32,433 nucleotides of DNA from Streptomyces soli (GTDB lineage Bacteria; Actinomycetota; Actinomycetes; Streptomycetales; Streptomycetaceae), in assembly GCF_003999195.1 (NCBI RefSeq), contig NZ_RJVR01000094.1:1-32433 (forward strand). The letters are read 5' to 3'. The translations under genes were made by a program, and so were the position numbers. The notes below the pieces were generated by a model that was given only the letters and a program-made list of their open reading frames with translations, was not told the DNA's origin and ran no database searches. Shown piece after piece: positions 8,327 to 15,386 of this stretch; position 1 is the first letter of the stretch, and each line of letters begins with the position of its first letter.

Positions 8327-8584
8327 GTGGGGAGCGCGTCCGGTGGGCGGTGCCGGCCGTGTGCTCGTGTGCTGTCACTGTGCGGACACCAGCACCGCGG
8401 CTTCCCGGCGACCAGGTCGAGGACGGTCAGCTCTGGTCCTTCCTCAAGCTTGGGTGGCCGCGCCCAGACCGCGTACCGGGTGTTCCTCGACCACGCTCAG
8501 GACTGCGCGGACTGCGTGCCCCAGAGGGACCGTTGTGATGCCGCGCAGAAGCTTTGGGACACCTACCGCCAAGAGCGCGGATGA
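8327..8584 (+). CDS. Possible small Cys-containing protein of unknown function
   Basis: The last third of this 85-residue frame (AYRVFLDHAQDCADCVPQRD followed by RCDAAQKLWDTYRQERG) looks like a conserved tail seen in small Streptomyces proteins, with a CxxC-x6-C arrangement that could bind metal. The first 50 residues (rich in Ser, Arg and Gly) look like non-coding translation, and no convincing ribosome binding site was seen, so the true start may be internal or the gene may be frameshifted. No function is proposed. Confidence 0.3.
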   Translation: MGSASGGRCRPCARVLSLCGHQHRGFPATRSRTVSSGPSSSLGGRAQTAYRVFLDHAQDCADCVPQRDRCDAAQKLWDTYRQERG

Positions 8585-9124
8585 TTCCCCATTAGCCCGC
8601 TGTCTGTCTGCGTAGCCCCCGTGGCGCATGACGGACGGTGCAGACGCCACTCCCGTCCTGGTCCAAGACCCGGAGGGACGCCACGGCCCCCACCGCTCCT
8701 GACCCCGTACGCCCGCCCCCGAGGCGTCCATACCGCACCGGCCCCGGCGATCTACCCAACACAGACCGCCGGGGCCTTCGGCTGTCCTCCAAGCCGCGTG
8801 ACAGAACGTAGCGGCCACGCGGGACTCGGACCGACGCCGCACACCCGGTCGCCCGCGTCGGCGGACGCGAGCAAGCGCCCGGAAGAAGCTGCGCAGGAGT
8901 TGGTGAAGGCATGCGCAGCCAACGTGGACGGGCCGACGACAGCAGCGCGGCACGACCGGGCGACCGCCTGCGCAAGAGTCCCGTCGCTCTTGCACAGTGC
9001 GACCGGCGAAGATCGCCGGGCGCCGCAGGTTTGCGCAATCCCCGCGTCGGGTTGCGCAATCGGGTACCCGTCACCGCTGGCGCGACGTCTTCCTGGTCAC
9101 CCCTGGCACGCTGCCGGCCGGTGG
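8585..9124. other. Intergenic stretch at left border of the catabolic island
   Basis: About 540 bp without a credible gene on either strand. The right half holds several TGCGCAA-type repeats, listed separately. The stretch lies beyond the last gene (minus strand) of the island, so it should include the transcription stop for that operon, but no classical hairpin with a U-tract was seen. Confidence 0.4.
8969..9061. repeat. Cluster of TGCGCAA-type repeats at the island border
   Basis: TTGCGCAATC occurs twice as a direct repeat (9031-9040 and 9052-9061), 21 bp apart start to start, or about two helical turns. TTGCGCAA is itself a palindrome. Just to the left, TGCGCAAGAG (8969-8978) and CTCTTGCACA (8987-8996) form an inverted repeat with one mismatch and an 8-nt loop. 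The inverted repeat might stop transcription coming from the right; the direct repeats look more like protein-binding sites. Neither role is proven. Confidence 0.45.
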
Positions 9125-10117
9125 TCAGATGACCGCCGCCTCGGTGGACTCCGGCGCGAACAGCTCCTGCGGCGTCCACAGCCGTTGCGAGAGCCCCTGC
9201 TCGTGGTGGTAGCGCAGGAACGCCTCCAGCGCGGCGCGGTTGTCCTCGATCCCGTACGACCAGTAGTCGCGGCCCAGCAGCTCGCGAGCCTCCTCCAGCT
9301 GCGGGGTCAGCCACGGCAGCATGAAGCGCAGCGCCGAGGTGTCGTACAAGGTGTCGTACGCCTGGTCGCGCGCAGCGAGCAGCGCCTTGTAGAGGGACTG
9401 CGCTACCCAGCGGTGGCGCTCGTAGACGTCGCGCCGAATGACGACCACGTGCATGATCGGGAAGACGCCGATCGCCGCCCAGTACTCCTTCTCCGCGCCG
9501 ACGACGTCGGGGAAGACCCTCCGTACGCGCGGGTCGCCGGCCACGAACGGGCTCGGCACGCGTGGGGTGCACAGCGCGTCAATCTCGCCCTCGGCGAGCA
9601 TCGCGGCCAGCGTCCGGCCCTGTGGTGCGCGGGTGATCCGCACCGAGTCCGGCAGGTCGAGCTTCGCCTTCTCCACCCGGCCGGCTGTCTCCTGGCCGCC
9701 AGTGACGTAGCTGACCGAGTCGAACGGGACACTGTGCCGGTCACCGAGGATGCCGCGCATCCACACGCCGGCCGTCAGCTGGTACTCCGGTGTGCCGACC
9801 ACCTTGCCGCGCAGGTCCTCCGGCGCGTCGATGCCGGCGCCGGCGTTGACGTACAGCGAGCTGTGCCGGAACATCCGCGAGGTGTAGACCGGCAGTGCCA
9901 CGAACGGCGAGGGGTCCTCGCGCAGCGAGACGACGTACGAGGACAGCGACATCTCCGCCACCTCGAACTCGCGGTGCCGGATCATGCGGAAGAAGGTCTC
10001 CTCCACCGGCAGCCGCAGGTAGGTCAGGTCGATGCCGTCGGGGCGGATCGTCCCCTCGTTCAGCGCGCGCGTACGGTCGTAGTCGCCGCAGGCGAAGGTG
10101 AGGTGCAGCCGGGACAT
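9125..10117 (-). CDS. 4,5-dihydroxyphthalate decarboxylase-like protein (periplasmic-binding-protein fold)
   Basis: A 330-residue soluble protein without a signal peptide. The blocks LHLTFACGDYDRTRALNEG, IRPDGIDLTYLRLPVEETFF, FEVAEMSLSSYVVSL, ALPVYTSRMFRHSSLYVNAG and GKVVGTPEYQLTAGVWMRGI are typical of the family containing 4,5-dihydroxyphthalate decarboxylase (Pht5), which shares the fold of ABC substrate-binding proteins. The absence of a signal peptide and of ABC transporter genes favours an intracellular enzyme, probably a decarboxylase of a dihydroxylated aromatic or ring-cleavage acid. It is the last gene of the unit ADH-ligK-ligJ-this gene and starts 5 nt after the ligJ-like stop. A paralogue of similar length lies at 13073-14017. 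Confidence 0.8.
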   Translation of the reverse strand: MSRLHLTFACGDYDRTRALNEGTIRPDGIDLTYLRLPVEETFFRMIRHREFEVAEMSLSSYVVSLREDPSPFVALPVYTSRMFRHSSLYVNAGAGIDAPEDLRGKVVGTPEYQLTAGVWMRGILGDRHSVPFDSVSYVTGGQETAGRVEKAKLDLPDSVRITRAPQGRTLAAMLAEGEIDALCTPRVPSPFVAGDPRVRRVFPDVVGAEKEYWAAIGVFPIMHVVVIRRDVYERHRWVAQSLYKALLAARDQAYDTLYDTSALRFMLPWLTPQLEEARELLGRDYWSYGIEDNRAALEAFLRYHHEQGLSQRLWTPQELFAPESTEAAVI

Positions 10118-10122
10118 CGCGT

Positions 10123-11145
10123 TTACCTGCCTTCCGAAGTCAGTCGCGCGTCCAGGCGGGGGTAGACGTGCCGGGCGTTGGCCTCGTAGACCTTGTGACG
10201 CTGCTCGTCGCTCAGCCCGGCCCGGTCCACGTAGGTCTTGGTGTCGTCCCAGGCGATGCCGGTGTCCGGATCGACGCCGCGTACGGCGCCCAGCATCTCG
10301 GAGGCGAACAGGACATTGTCCTCGCCGGCCACCTGGTGCAGCAGGTCGATGCCCGGCTGGTGGTACACGCAGGTGTCAAAGAAGACGTTGCCCATCACGT
10401 GGTCGGCGGGGTCGGGCCGGCCCATCCGCACCGCGAGCCCCCGGTAGCGCCCCCAGTGGTAGGGAACCGCGCCGCCCCCGTGGGGAATCACGAACCGCAG
10501 GGTGGGAAAGCGGGCGAACAGGTCGCCCTGGACGAACTGCATGAAGACCGAGGTGTCGGCGTTGAGGTAATGGGCGCCGAGGGTGTGGAAGTTGGGGTTG
10601 CAGGAGGTGGAGACGTGCACCATCGCCGGCACGTCCAGCTCCGTCATGACCTCGTACAGCGGGTACCAGTATGGGTCGGTCAGCGGCGGTGAGGTCCAGT
10701 GGCCGCCGGACGGGTCCGGGTTGAGGTTGCAGCCGACGAAGCCCAACTCCTCGACACAGCGACGCAGTTCAGCGATGACGTCGTCGAGCGGGCTTTCGGG
10801 TGTCTGGGGCAGCTGGCAAACGCCGGCGAAGTGTTCGGGGAACAGGCCGACGACCCGGTGGACCAGGTCGTTGCTCGCCCGCGCCCACGCCCGCGCGGTC
10901 GCCGGGTCGGGCACGTGGTGCTCCATGCCCGATGCCTTGGGGGAAAAGAGCATCAGGTCACCGCCGCGCTCGCGCAGCAGCTTCAGCTGGTGGTTCGTCA
11001 CGCTCTCGCGGATCGCGTCGTCGCTGATGGCAGCCGGCGCGGGCGCAGGCAGCGAGGGGTCGGCGAGCCGGGCGAGCTGGGCGTCGCGGAACGCCTGGTG
11101 CTCCGGCGGGGTCGTGGTGTAGTGGCCGTGGCAGTCGATGATCAT
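10123..11145 (-). CDS. ligJ: 4-oxalomesaconate hydratase-like amidohydrolase (LigJ family)
   Basis: A 340-residue amidohydrolase-superfamily enzyme. LigJ/GalB-type hydratases add water to 4-oxalomesaconate to give 4-carboxy-4-hydroxy-2-oxoadipate in protocatechuate 4,5-cleavage and gallate pathways. The start MIIDCHGHYTT gives the HxH zinc ligands (His 6, His 8). GCNLNPDPSGGHW, DPYWYPLYEVMTELDVPAMV, VIPHGGGAVPYHWGR and LFASEMLGAV all have counterparts in LigJ of Sphingobium (remembered sequence), the last supplying the Glu ligand. KVYEANARHVYPRLDA closes the barrel. ACMSD-type decarboxylases are related, but the NPDP and HGGGAVPY blocks favour LigJ. GGAGG lies upstream of the ATG, and the ligK-like gene precedes it by 40 nt. 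Confidence 0.85.
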   Translation of the reverse strand: MIIDCHGHYTTTPPEHQAFRDAQLARLADPSLPAPAPAAISDDAIRESVTNHQLKLLRERGGDLMLFSPKASGMEHHVPDPATARAWARASNDLVHRVVGLFPEHFAGVCQLPQTPESPLDDVIAELRRCVEELGFVGCNLNPDPSGGHWTSPPLTDPYWYPLYEVMTELDVPAMVHVSTSCNPNFHTLGAHYLNADTSVFMQFVQGDLFARFPTLRFVIPHGGGAVPYHWGRYRGLAVRMGRPDPADHVMGNVFFDTCVYHQPGIDLLHQVAGEDNVLFASEMLGAVRGVDPDTGIAWDDTKTYVDRAGLSDEQRHKVYEANARHVYPRLDARLTSEGR

Positions 11146-11185
11146 CGGGGCAGGTCCTCCTTGCTGGGCGGGTGGCCGCGGCCGG

Positions 11186-11875
11186 TCAGGCGCCGGGGGC
11201 CCGGTCGACGTATGTCAGCCCCTTGCGGGTGAGGCGCTCGCGCATCGCGTTGACGTCGAGCCCGAGTTCACCGCGCGCGTACCGCTCGCGCAGCGCGGCC
11301 TCCCGTTCCTCGCGTGCCCGCGAGGCCGCCAGCACGTCGGCCGCCTTCCGGCGCGGGACAACCACCACGCCATCGTCGTCGGCCACGATCACGTCGCCCG
11401 GTGCGATGAGCTGACCCGCGCAGACGACGGGCGTGTTGACGTCGCCAAGGGTCTCCTTGACGGTGCCGAACGCGCAGACGTGCCGGGCCCACACGGGGAA
11501 GCCCACCCGCTGCAGCTCGGCCACGTCGCGGCAGCCGGCGTCGATGACCACCCCGCGCACGCCGCGCGCGGCCACCGAGGTGGCGAGTAGGTCGCCGAAG
11601 TAGCCCGCCTCGGAGGGGGAGGTGGGGGCGACCACCAGCACGTCGCCCTCGCGGCACTGCTCCACAGCGACATGGATCATCCAGTTGTCGGCCGGCGGCA
11701 CGCTGACCGTGACCGCGGTGCCGGCGATGTGCGCCCCGGGCCAGACCGGGCGCAGCGCGGGGTCGAGCAGGCCGCTGCGGCCCTGCGCCTCGTGGACGGT
11801 GGCCACCCCGTACGCGGCGAAGCCGTCGGCGACGGCGCGGTCGGCGCGCAGCGGGTTGCGGACGACGATGCTCAT
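11186..11875 (-). CDS. ligK: 4-carboxy-4-hydroxy-2-oxoadipate aldolase/oxaloacetate decarboxylase-like (RraA fold, LigK/GalC)
   Basis: A 229-residue protein of the RraA-like class II pyruvate aldolase family. LigK splits 4-carboxy-4-hydroxy-2-oxoadipate into pyruvate and oxaloacetate and can decarboxylate oxaloacetate. Visible marks: [20 protein letters not shown], the [20 protein letters not shown] loop, the catalytic Arg-Asp pair in [12 protein letters not shown] (Arg 116, Asp 117), and [16 protein letters not shown]. The C-terminal [12 protein letters not shown] is also typical of this branch rather than of the RNase E inhibitor RraA. The start ATG at 11875 overlaps the stop of the alcohol dehydrogenase gene (ATGA). 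Its neighbour is the ligJ-like gene, which would supply its substrate. Confidence 0.87.
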   Translation of the reverse strand: MSIVVRNPLRADRAVADGFAAYGVATVHEAQGRSGLLDPALRPVWPGAHIAGTAVTVSVPPADNWMIHVAVEQCREGDVLVVAPTSPSEAGYFGDLLATSVAARGVRGVVIDAGCRDVAELQRVGFPVWARHVCAFGTVKETLGDVNTPVVCAGQLIAPGDVIVADDDGVVVVPRRKAADVLAASRAREEREAALRERYARGELGLDVNAMRERLTRKGLTYVDRAPGA

Positions 11876-12990
11876 GCCGTCACTCGCCACGGCAGCAGGG
11901 AGACATGGACGGCATCCTCGCCGGTCTCGCCGCCGACGGTGCGGATGGCACGGTCGGTGTCGGCGAGCCCGAAGGTGTGCGTGCCGAGCTTCTCCAGCGG
12001 GAAGCGGCCGGAGGCGAGCTGTTGCAGGGCGAGTTCGCAGGAGCGGTAGCTGTGGCCGCGGGCGCTCTTGAGGCTGACGCACTTCTCGGTCAGCTTCTTG
12101 AGCGGGAAGTCGGGAAAGGCGGCCAGTTCGCCCTGGACGACCATCGTGCCCTCGCGCCGCTTGAGCGCGTCGACGCCGAGCAGTACGGGCGCGGTGCCCG
12201 CGCCCGCCGTGCAGTCCAGCACCACGTCCACGCCGCGGCCGCTGGTGATCTCCAGCACCCGGGCGAGGGCGTCCTCCTGGAGCACGTCGATGACGTCGTC
12301 GGCGCCCAGCTGCTTGGCCAGCGCCAGGCGGGCGGCGTCCCTGGTGGTGCCGGAGACGATGATGCGCGAGGCGCCGGCCTGCTTGCACGCGACGACCTGC
12401 GACAGGCCCTGCTGGCCCGGGCCCTGGATGAGGACGGTCGAGGCGTAGCCGACCTGCGCGGTGACCAGCGCCCACTCGATCCCGTTGGACAACGGGGTGA
12501 CCAGGCCGGCCAGTTCGGCGGAGACGCCGTCGGGGACGCGGTGGGTGACGGAGTTCCACGGCAGGTAGAGGTACTGAGAGAAGCCGCCCCACAGGTGGTA
12601 CGGGTTGGCCGCCGAGGTGTAACCGTAGCGGCGGGCGTCGGGGTTGGTGCGCCAGTCGGTGGCCTCGCAGTGCCGGTACTCGCCTTGGTGGCACCAGTGG
12701 CAGCGGAAGCAGCCGACGTAGTGCTCGACGAAGACGCGGTCGCCCTCCACCAGGCCCTTGCGCTCGGTGAATGCGCGCCCGGCCTTGGCGATGACGCCGA
12801 CGTTCTCGTGGCCCATGATCACCGGGTCGTCGAACGGCGGCTTGGCGTACATCTTCACGTCGGTGCCGCAGATTCCGGCGACCTCGACCTTGAGCAGGGC
12901 GCCGTCGTCGGGTATGTCCGGCATCGGGAACTCGCGCAGCTCTGTCCTGCCCGGCGCGGTCCTGACCGCCGCCAGCACCTGCTCTGCCAT
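11872..12990 (-). CDS. Zinc-dependent alcohol dehydrogenase (threonine dehydrogenase-like)
   Basis: A 372-residue medium-chain dehydrogenase/reductase. The catalytic zinc site is seen in [14 protein letters not shown] (Cys) and IMGHENVG (His, Glu). The structural zinc is bound by four Cys in [15 protein letters not shown]. The nucleotide-binding fold carries [20 protein letters not shown], and [15 protein letters not shown] follows. It would oxidise or reduce an alcohol or aldehyde intermediate with NAD(P). The ATG at 12990 was chosen for the AGGAGA just upstream; the frame is open beyond it without similarity. It heads the minus-strand unit that includes the ligK-, ligJ- and decarboxylase-like genes. 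The shared operator at 13038-13056 lies about 48 bp upstream. Confidence 0.9.
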   Translation of the reverse strand: MAEQVLAAVRTAPGRTELREFPMPDIPDDGALLKVEVAGICGTDVKMYAKPPFDDPVIMGHENVGVIAKAGRAFTERKGLVEGDRVFVEHYVGCFRCHWCHQGEYRHCEATDWRTNPDARRYGYTSAANPYHLWGGFSQYLYLPWNSVTHRVPDGVSAELAGLVTPLSNGIEWALVTAQVGYASTVLIQGPGQQGLSQVVACKQAGASRIIVSGTTRDAARLALAKQLGADDVIDVLQEDALARVLEITSGRGVDVVLDCTAGAGTAPVLLGVDALKRREGTMVVQGELAAFPDFPLKKLTEKCVSLKSARGHSYRSCELALQQLASGRFPLEKLGTHTFGLADTDRAIRTVGGETGEDAVHVSLLPWRVTA

Positions 12991-13037
12991 GGCTTCTCCT
13001 AGCCCTCGGGAATGCTCGGGACGCTCACCATACGCTA

Positions 13038-13056
13038 TGGCCTTATGGACTAACCA
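13038..13056. promoter_or_regulatory. Operator A (TGG-N13-CCA palindrome), between divergent genes
   Basis: TGGCCTTATGGACTAACCA lies between the divergent ADH and decarboxylase-like genes. Read on the minus strand it is TGGTTAGTCCATAAGGCCA, which aligns with seven other intergenic sites in the island. It ends 16 bp before the ATG of the plus-strand gene, so it overlaps or immediately follows that promoter. It is a candidate binding site for the GntR/FCD regulator at 30106-30933. Confidence 0.6.
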
Positions 13057-13072
13057 TGCTACCTTTCTGCCC

Positions 13073-14017
13073 ATGGTCGAACCTCTGCTCAGGACAGTGA
13101 CCCGCACCCAGGGCGACAACGAGGCGCTCAAAACCGGGGAGGTGACACCACACGGCTTCCGCTTCGACTTCGAGGAGGTGCCCGTGCTCGTCCACGCCTT
13201 CCGCCGGATGGTCCGCGACCTCGAATTCGATGTCTGCGAGATGGCCCTGACCACCTATCTGGTGGCCAAGGCGCACGGCGCGCCGTTCACCGCCGTGCCC
13301 GCCTTCCTGGTACGGGGTTTCCACCACGGCGCGATCCTCACCGACCCGGCCTCCGGCATCCGCGAGCCAAAGGACCTGGAGGGCCGCCGGGTCGGCGTCA
13401 ACCGCGGCTACACCGTCACCACCGGCGTTTGGGCGCGCGCTGTCCTGCGCGAGGAGCACGGCGTCGACCTTGACCGCGTGACGTGGGTGCTCTCCGGTGA
13501 CGAACACGTGGCCGCGTACCGGCCGCCGTCCAACGTCGTGCCAATGCCGGCCGGCGCCGACCTGGAGCAGATGGTGCTCGACGGCGACCTCGCCGCCGTC
13601 ATCGGCGTCGGCTCCTCCTCCGGCCGCCTCGCACCGCTCATCGCGGACCCGGCCCGGGCGGCGCTGACCGCGCTGCGCGAGCGCGGCACGTACCCGATCA
13701 ACCACCTCGTCGTCATCAAGGACGAACTGCTCACGCGGTACCCAGAGTTGGCCGCTGAGGTGTTCGGGGCCTTTGCCCGCGCCAAGCAGGTTTACGTCGA
13801 GCGGCTGCGGGCCGGCATTGCTGAGCCGGATGCGACCGACCGGATGTACCGCAGCGTCATGGAGACCACCGGCGCCGACCCGCTTCCCTACGGCATCGAG
13901 CCCAACCGGCCGGTGCTGGAGGCGCTCATGCGCAACGCCGTCGACCAGCGCATCCTGGACCGAGCAGTGCCGCTCGACGACCTGTTCGCCGTCGGCAGCC
14001 GCGACCTGGTGGCCTGA
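13073..14017 (+). CDS. Second 4,5-dihydroxyphthalate decarboxylase-like protein
   Basis: A 314-residue soluble protein with the same fold as the protein at 9125-10117. Shared marks are FDFEEVPVLVHAFRRMVRDL, EFDVCEMALTTYLVAKAHG, FTAVPAFLVRGFHHGAIL, GRRVGVNRGYTVTTGVWARA, LREEHGVDLDRVTWVLSGDE and the C-terminal DPLPYGIEPNRPVLEALM. The phthalate-decarboxylase family has corresponding E(F)xxxEM, GxxxxYxxTAGVW and (Y)GIExNR blocks. There is no signal peptide. The ATG at 13073 is the first in frame after operator A and leaves a slightly shortened N-terminus compared with the paralogue, so the start is less certain. It is followed 24 bp later by the RpiB-like gene. It may be a decarboxylase or another C-C lyase, or a ligand-binding relative. 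Confidence 0.78.
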   Translation: MVEPLLRTVTRTQGDNEALKTGEVTPHGFRFDFEEVPVLVHAFRRMVRDLEFDVCEMALTTYLVAKAHGAPFTAVPAFLVRGFHHGAILTDPASGIREPKDLEGRRVGVNRGYTVTTGVWARAVLREEHGVDLDRVTWVLSGDEHVAAYRPPSNVVPMPAGADLEQMVLDGDLAAVIGVGSSSGRLAPLIADPARAALTALRERGTYPINHLVVIKDELLTRYPELAAEVFGAFARAKQVYVERLRAGIAEPDATDRMYRSVMETTGADPLPYGIEPNRPVLEALMRNAVDQRILDRAVPLDDLFAVGSRDLVA

Positions 14018-14041
14018 GCGCCGGACCCGGGAGGGAGCAGC

Positions 14042-14482
14042 ATGCGCATCGCCATCGCCGCTGACCACAACGGCGTCGCGCTCAAGGCCGCGCTCGCCGC
14101 GTGGCTGTCGGAGCACGGTCACACCGTCGACGACCGCGGCGCGCTCAAGGGCGCCGGCACCGTCGACTACCCGCCGCTGTGCGAGGACGTCTGCGCGCGG
14201 GTGGTCGACGGCACGGCCGACCGGGGCATCGTGCTGGGCGGCAGCGGGATGGGCGAGACCATCGCGTGCAACAAGATCCGCGGCATCCGGGCCGGCCTGT
14301 GCCACGACCTGTGGAGCACCCGTATCTCCCGGGGCAACAACGACTCCAACGTGCTGGTGCTGGCCGCGAAGATCCTGGAGCCGGAGACGGCCGAACTGAT
14401 CCTGGCGGTCTGGCTGGAGACCCCGTTCAACGGCGGCGTCCACCAGCGCCGGCTGGACCAGATCGCCACGCTGGAACGCTGA
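14042..14482 (+). CDS. RpiB/LacA/LacB-family isomerase
   Basis: A 146-residue protein starting MRIAIAADHNGVALKAALAA, with the family blocks HTVDDRGALKGAGTVDYPPL, GIVLGGSGMGETIACNKIRG, IRAGLCHDLWSTRISRGNND, SNVLVLAAKIL and TPFNGGVHQRRLDQI. RpiB enzymes interconvert ribose- and ribulose-5-phosphate by aldose-ketose isomerisation. GGSGMGE resembles the actinobacterial active-site loop in which Ser takes the place of the Cys of E. coli RpiB. The position, co-directional with a decarboxylase-like gene and away from sugar genes, suggests an isomerisation or tautomerisation of a pathway intermediate; this is inference. GGGAGG lies upstream of the start. A strong terminator follows at once. Confidence 0.85.
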   Translation: MRIAIAADHNGVALKAALAAWLSEHGHTVDDRGALKGAGTVDYPPLCEDVCARVVDGTADRGIVLGGSGMGETIACNKIRGIRAGLCHDLWSTRISRGNNDSNVLVLAAKILEPETAELILAVWLETPFNGGVHQRRLDQIATLER

Positions 14483-14518
14483 CGGGTGGCCGCCCCCGCG
14501 GGGGCGGCCACCCGTCAG
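14479..14518. terminator. Perfect 40-bp palindrome, bidirectional terminator
   Basis: Two 19-nt arms (14479-14497 and 14500-14518), perfectly complementary, around a central GC. The stem includes GACGGGTGGCCGCCCCC. It overlaps the last codons of the RpiB-like gene and the stop of the convergent alpha/beta hydrolase gene, so it can stop transcription from both sides. There is no U-tract, as is usual in Streptomyces. Confidence 0.88.
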
Positions 14519-15363
14519 ACCGACTTCAGGAACTCCAGCACCCGCGACGGCGCACTCTCCTCGGTCTGCTCGGCGACCGGCACGTCCCAGTACTGGGCGT
14601 GCGGTAGGCACTCCTGGAGGTAGCGGGCGGCCGAGGGCGCGTGCGAGTCGTCCTGCCCCGGCACGATCAGCGCCGGAACATCGAGCAGCAGCAGGTCCTC
14701 CGGCTCGGGCCCCGGGACCGTGTCCCGGTCGAACAGCAGCCGCGCCATCCCGGTGACGGCGATCCGGTACCGGTCGGGGTCGGTGCCCGCGTACCGGTCG
14801 GCGAAGTCCGCGTCCCGGCGGATCACTCCGGCCCACGGGCCCACCCGGGGGTCCTTGCTGAAGCCGTCGACGGTGCCGCGAGCCAAGGCGACGACGCCCC
14901 CCAGGCCGTACTTGTCGGAGTACGCGAGGTGCTGGGTGAATCGCGAGTGCTGCTTCATGCGATACGCCACCCCGCCGGCCGGCGAGTACAGCACCATGCT
15001 CAGCACCCGCTCCGGCCGGGCCACCGCAAGGGCTGCGACGCTGGAGCAGCCGACGCATCCGCCCATCAGGTGGGCGCTCGCGACGTTCAGGTGGTCGAGC
15101 AGCCCAAGCCCCTGCGCCACATAGCCCGCCCAGGAGATCCGCTCCACGCGCCCGCCGGAGTGGCCCGACTCGCGGCGGTCAAAAGTGATGCACGTGTAGT
15201 GCGGGGTGAGGTGGTCCAGCAGGCGCAGGCGGCGGTAGACGCCCACCGTGCGCCAGCTCTCCAGCGAGGAGTCGAAGCCGCCGGGCGAGAACATCAGCAG
15301 CGGCGGCCCGGATCCGGCCACCTCGTAGCGGGTGGCGATCCCATCGATGACGGCGGCGGGCAT
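14515..15363 (-). CDS. Alpha/beta hydrolase with Cys nucleophile and atypical triad
   Basis: A 282-residue alpha/beta-hydrolase-fold protein (oxyanion block LLMFSPGGFDSS, CITFDRRESGHSG, nucleophile elbow AHLMGGCVGCSSVA, acid block ALIVPGQDDSHAP). The elbow reads G-G-C-V-G, so the nucleophile position is Cys 103 rather than Ser. An Asp is present at 238 or 239. The catalytic His usually found near the C-terminus (G-H-x-x-x-x-E) is not seen; the corresponding stretch is WDVPVAEQTEES. Cys nucleophiles occur in dienelactone hydrolases, but those keep a His. It may be an unusual hydrolase, a lyase, or catalytically altered. The gene is last in the ferredoxin-oxygenase unit, 23 nt after the PanB-like gene, with GGAAGG before the ATG. 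Confidence 0.82.
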   Translation of the reverse strand: MPAAVIDGIATRYEVAGSGPPLLMFSPGGFDSSLESWRTVGVYRRLRLLDHLTPHYTCITFDRRESGHSGGRVERISWAGYVAQGLGLLDHLNVASAHLMGGCVGCSSVAALAVARPERVLSMVLYSPAGGVAYRMKQHSRFTQHLAYSDKYGLGGVVALARGTVDGFSKDPRVGPWAGVIRRDADFADRYAGTDPDRYRIAVTGMARLLFDRDTVPGPEPEDLLLLDVPALIVPGQDDSHAPSAARYLQECLPHAQYWDVPVAEQTEESAPSRVLEFLKSV

Positions 15364-15386
15364 GAAGGGTCTTCCTTCCGGGTTGT

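Noticed and set aside
9125..10117. ABC transporter substrate-binding protein
   Set aside because: There is no signal peptide or lipobox, no permease or ATPase gene nearby, and the sequence pattern fits the dihydroxyphthalate decarboxylase branch.
8621..10165. Open frame of 514 codons on the plus strand
   Set aside because: It is mostly antisense to the decarboxylase-like gene, without recognisable domain or start signal.
11186..11875. RNase E inhibitor RraA
   Set aside because: The Arg-Asp pair, the C-terminal tail and the neighbouring ligJ-like gene favour the aldolase branch of this fold.
13043..15058. Open frame of 671 codons on the minus strand
   Set aside because: It is antisense to two well-supported plus-strand genes (decarboxylase-like and RpiB-like) and shows no domain.
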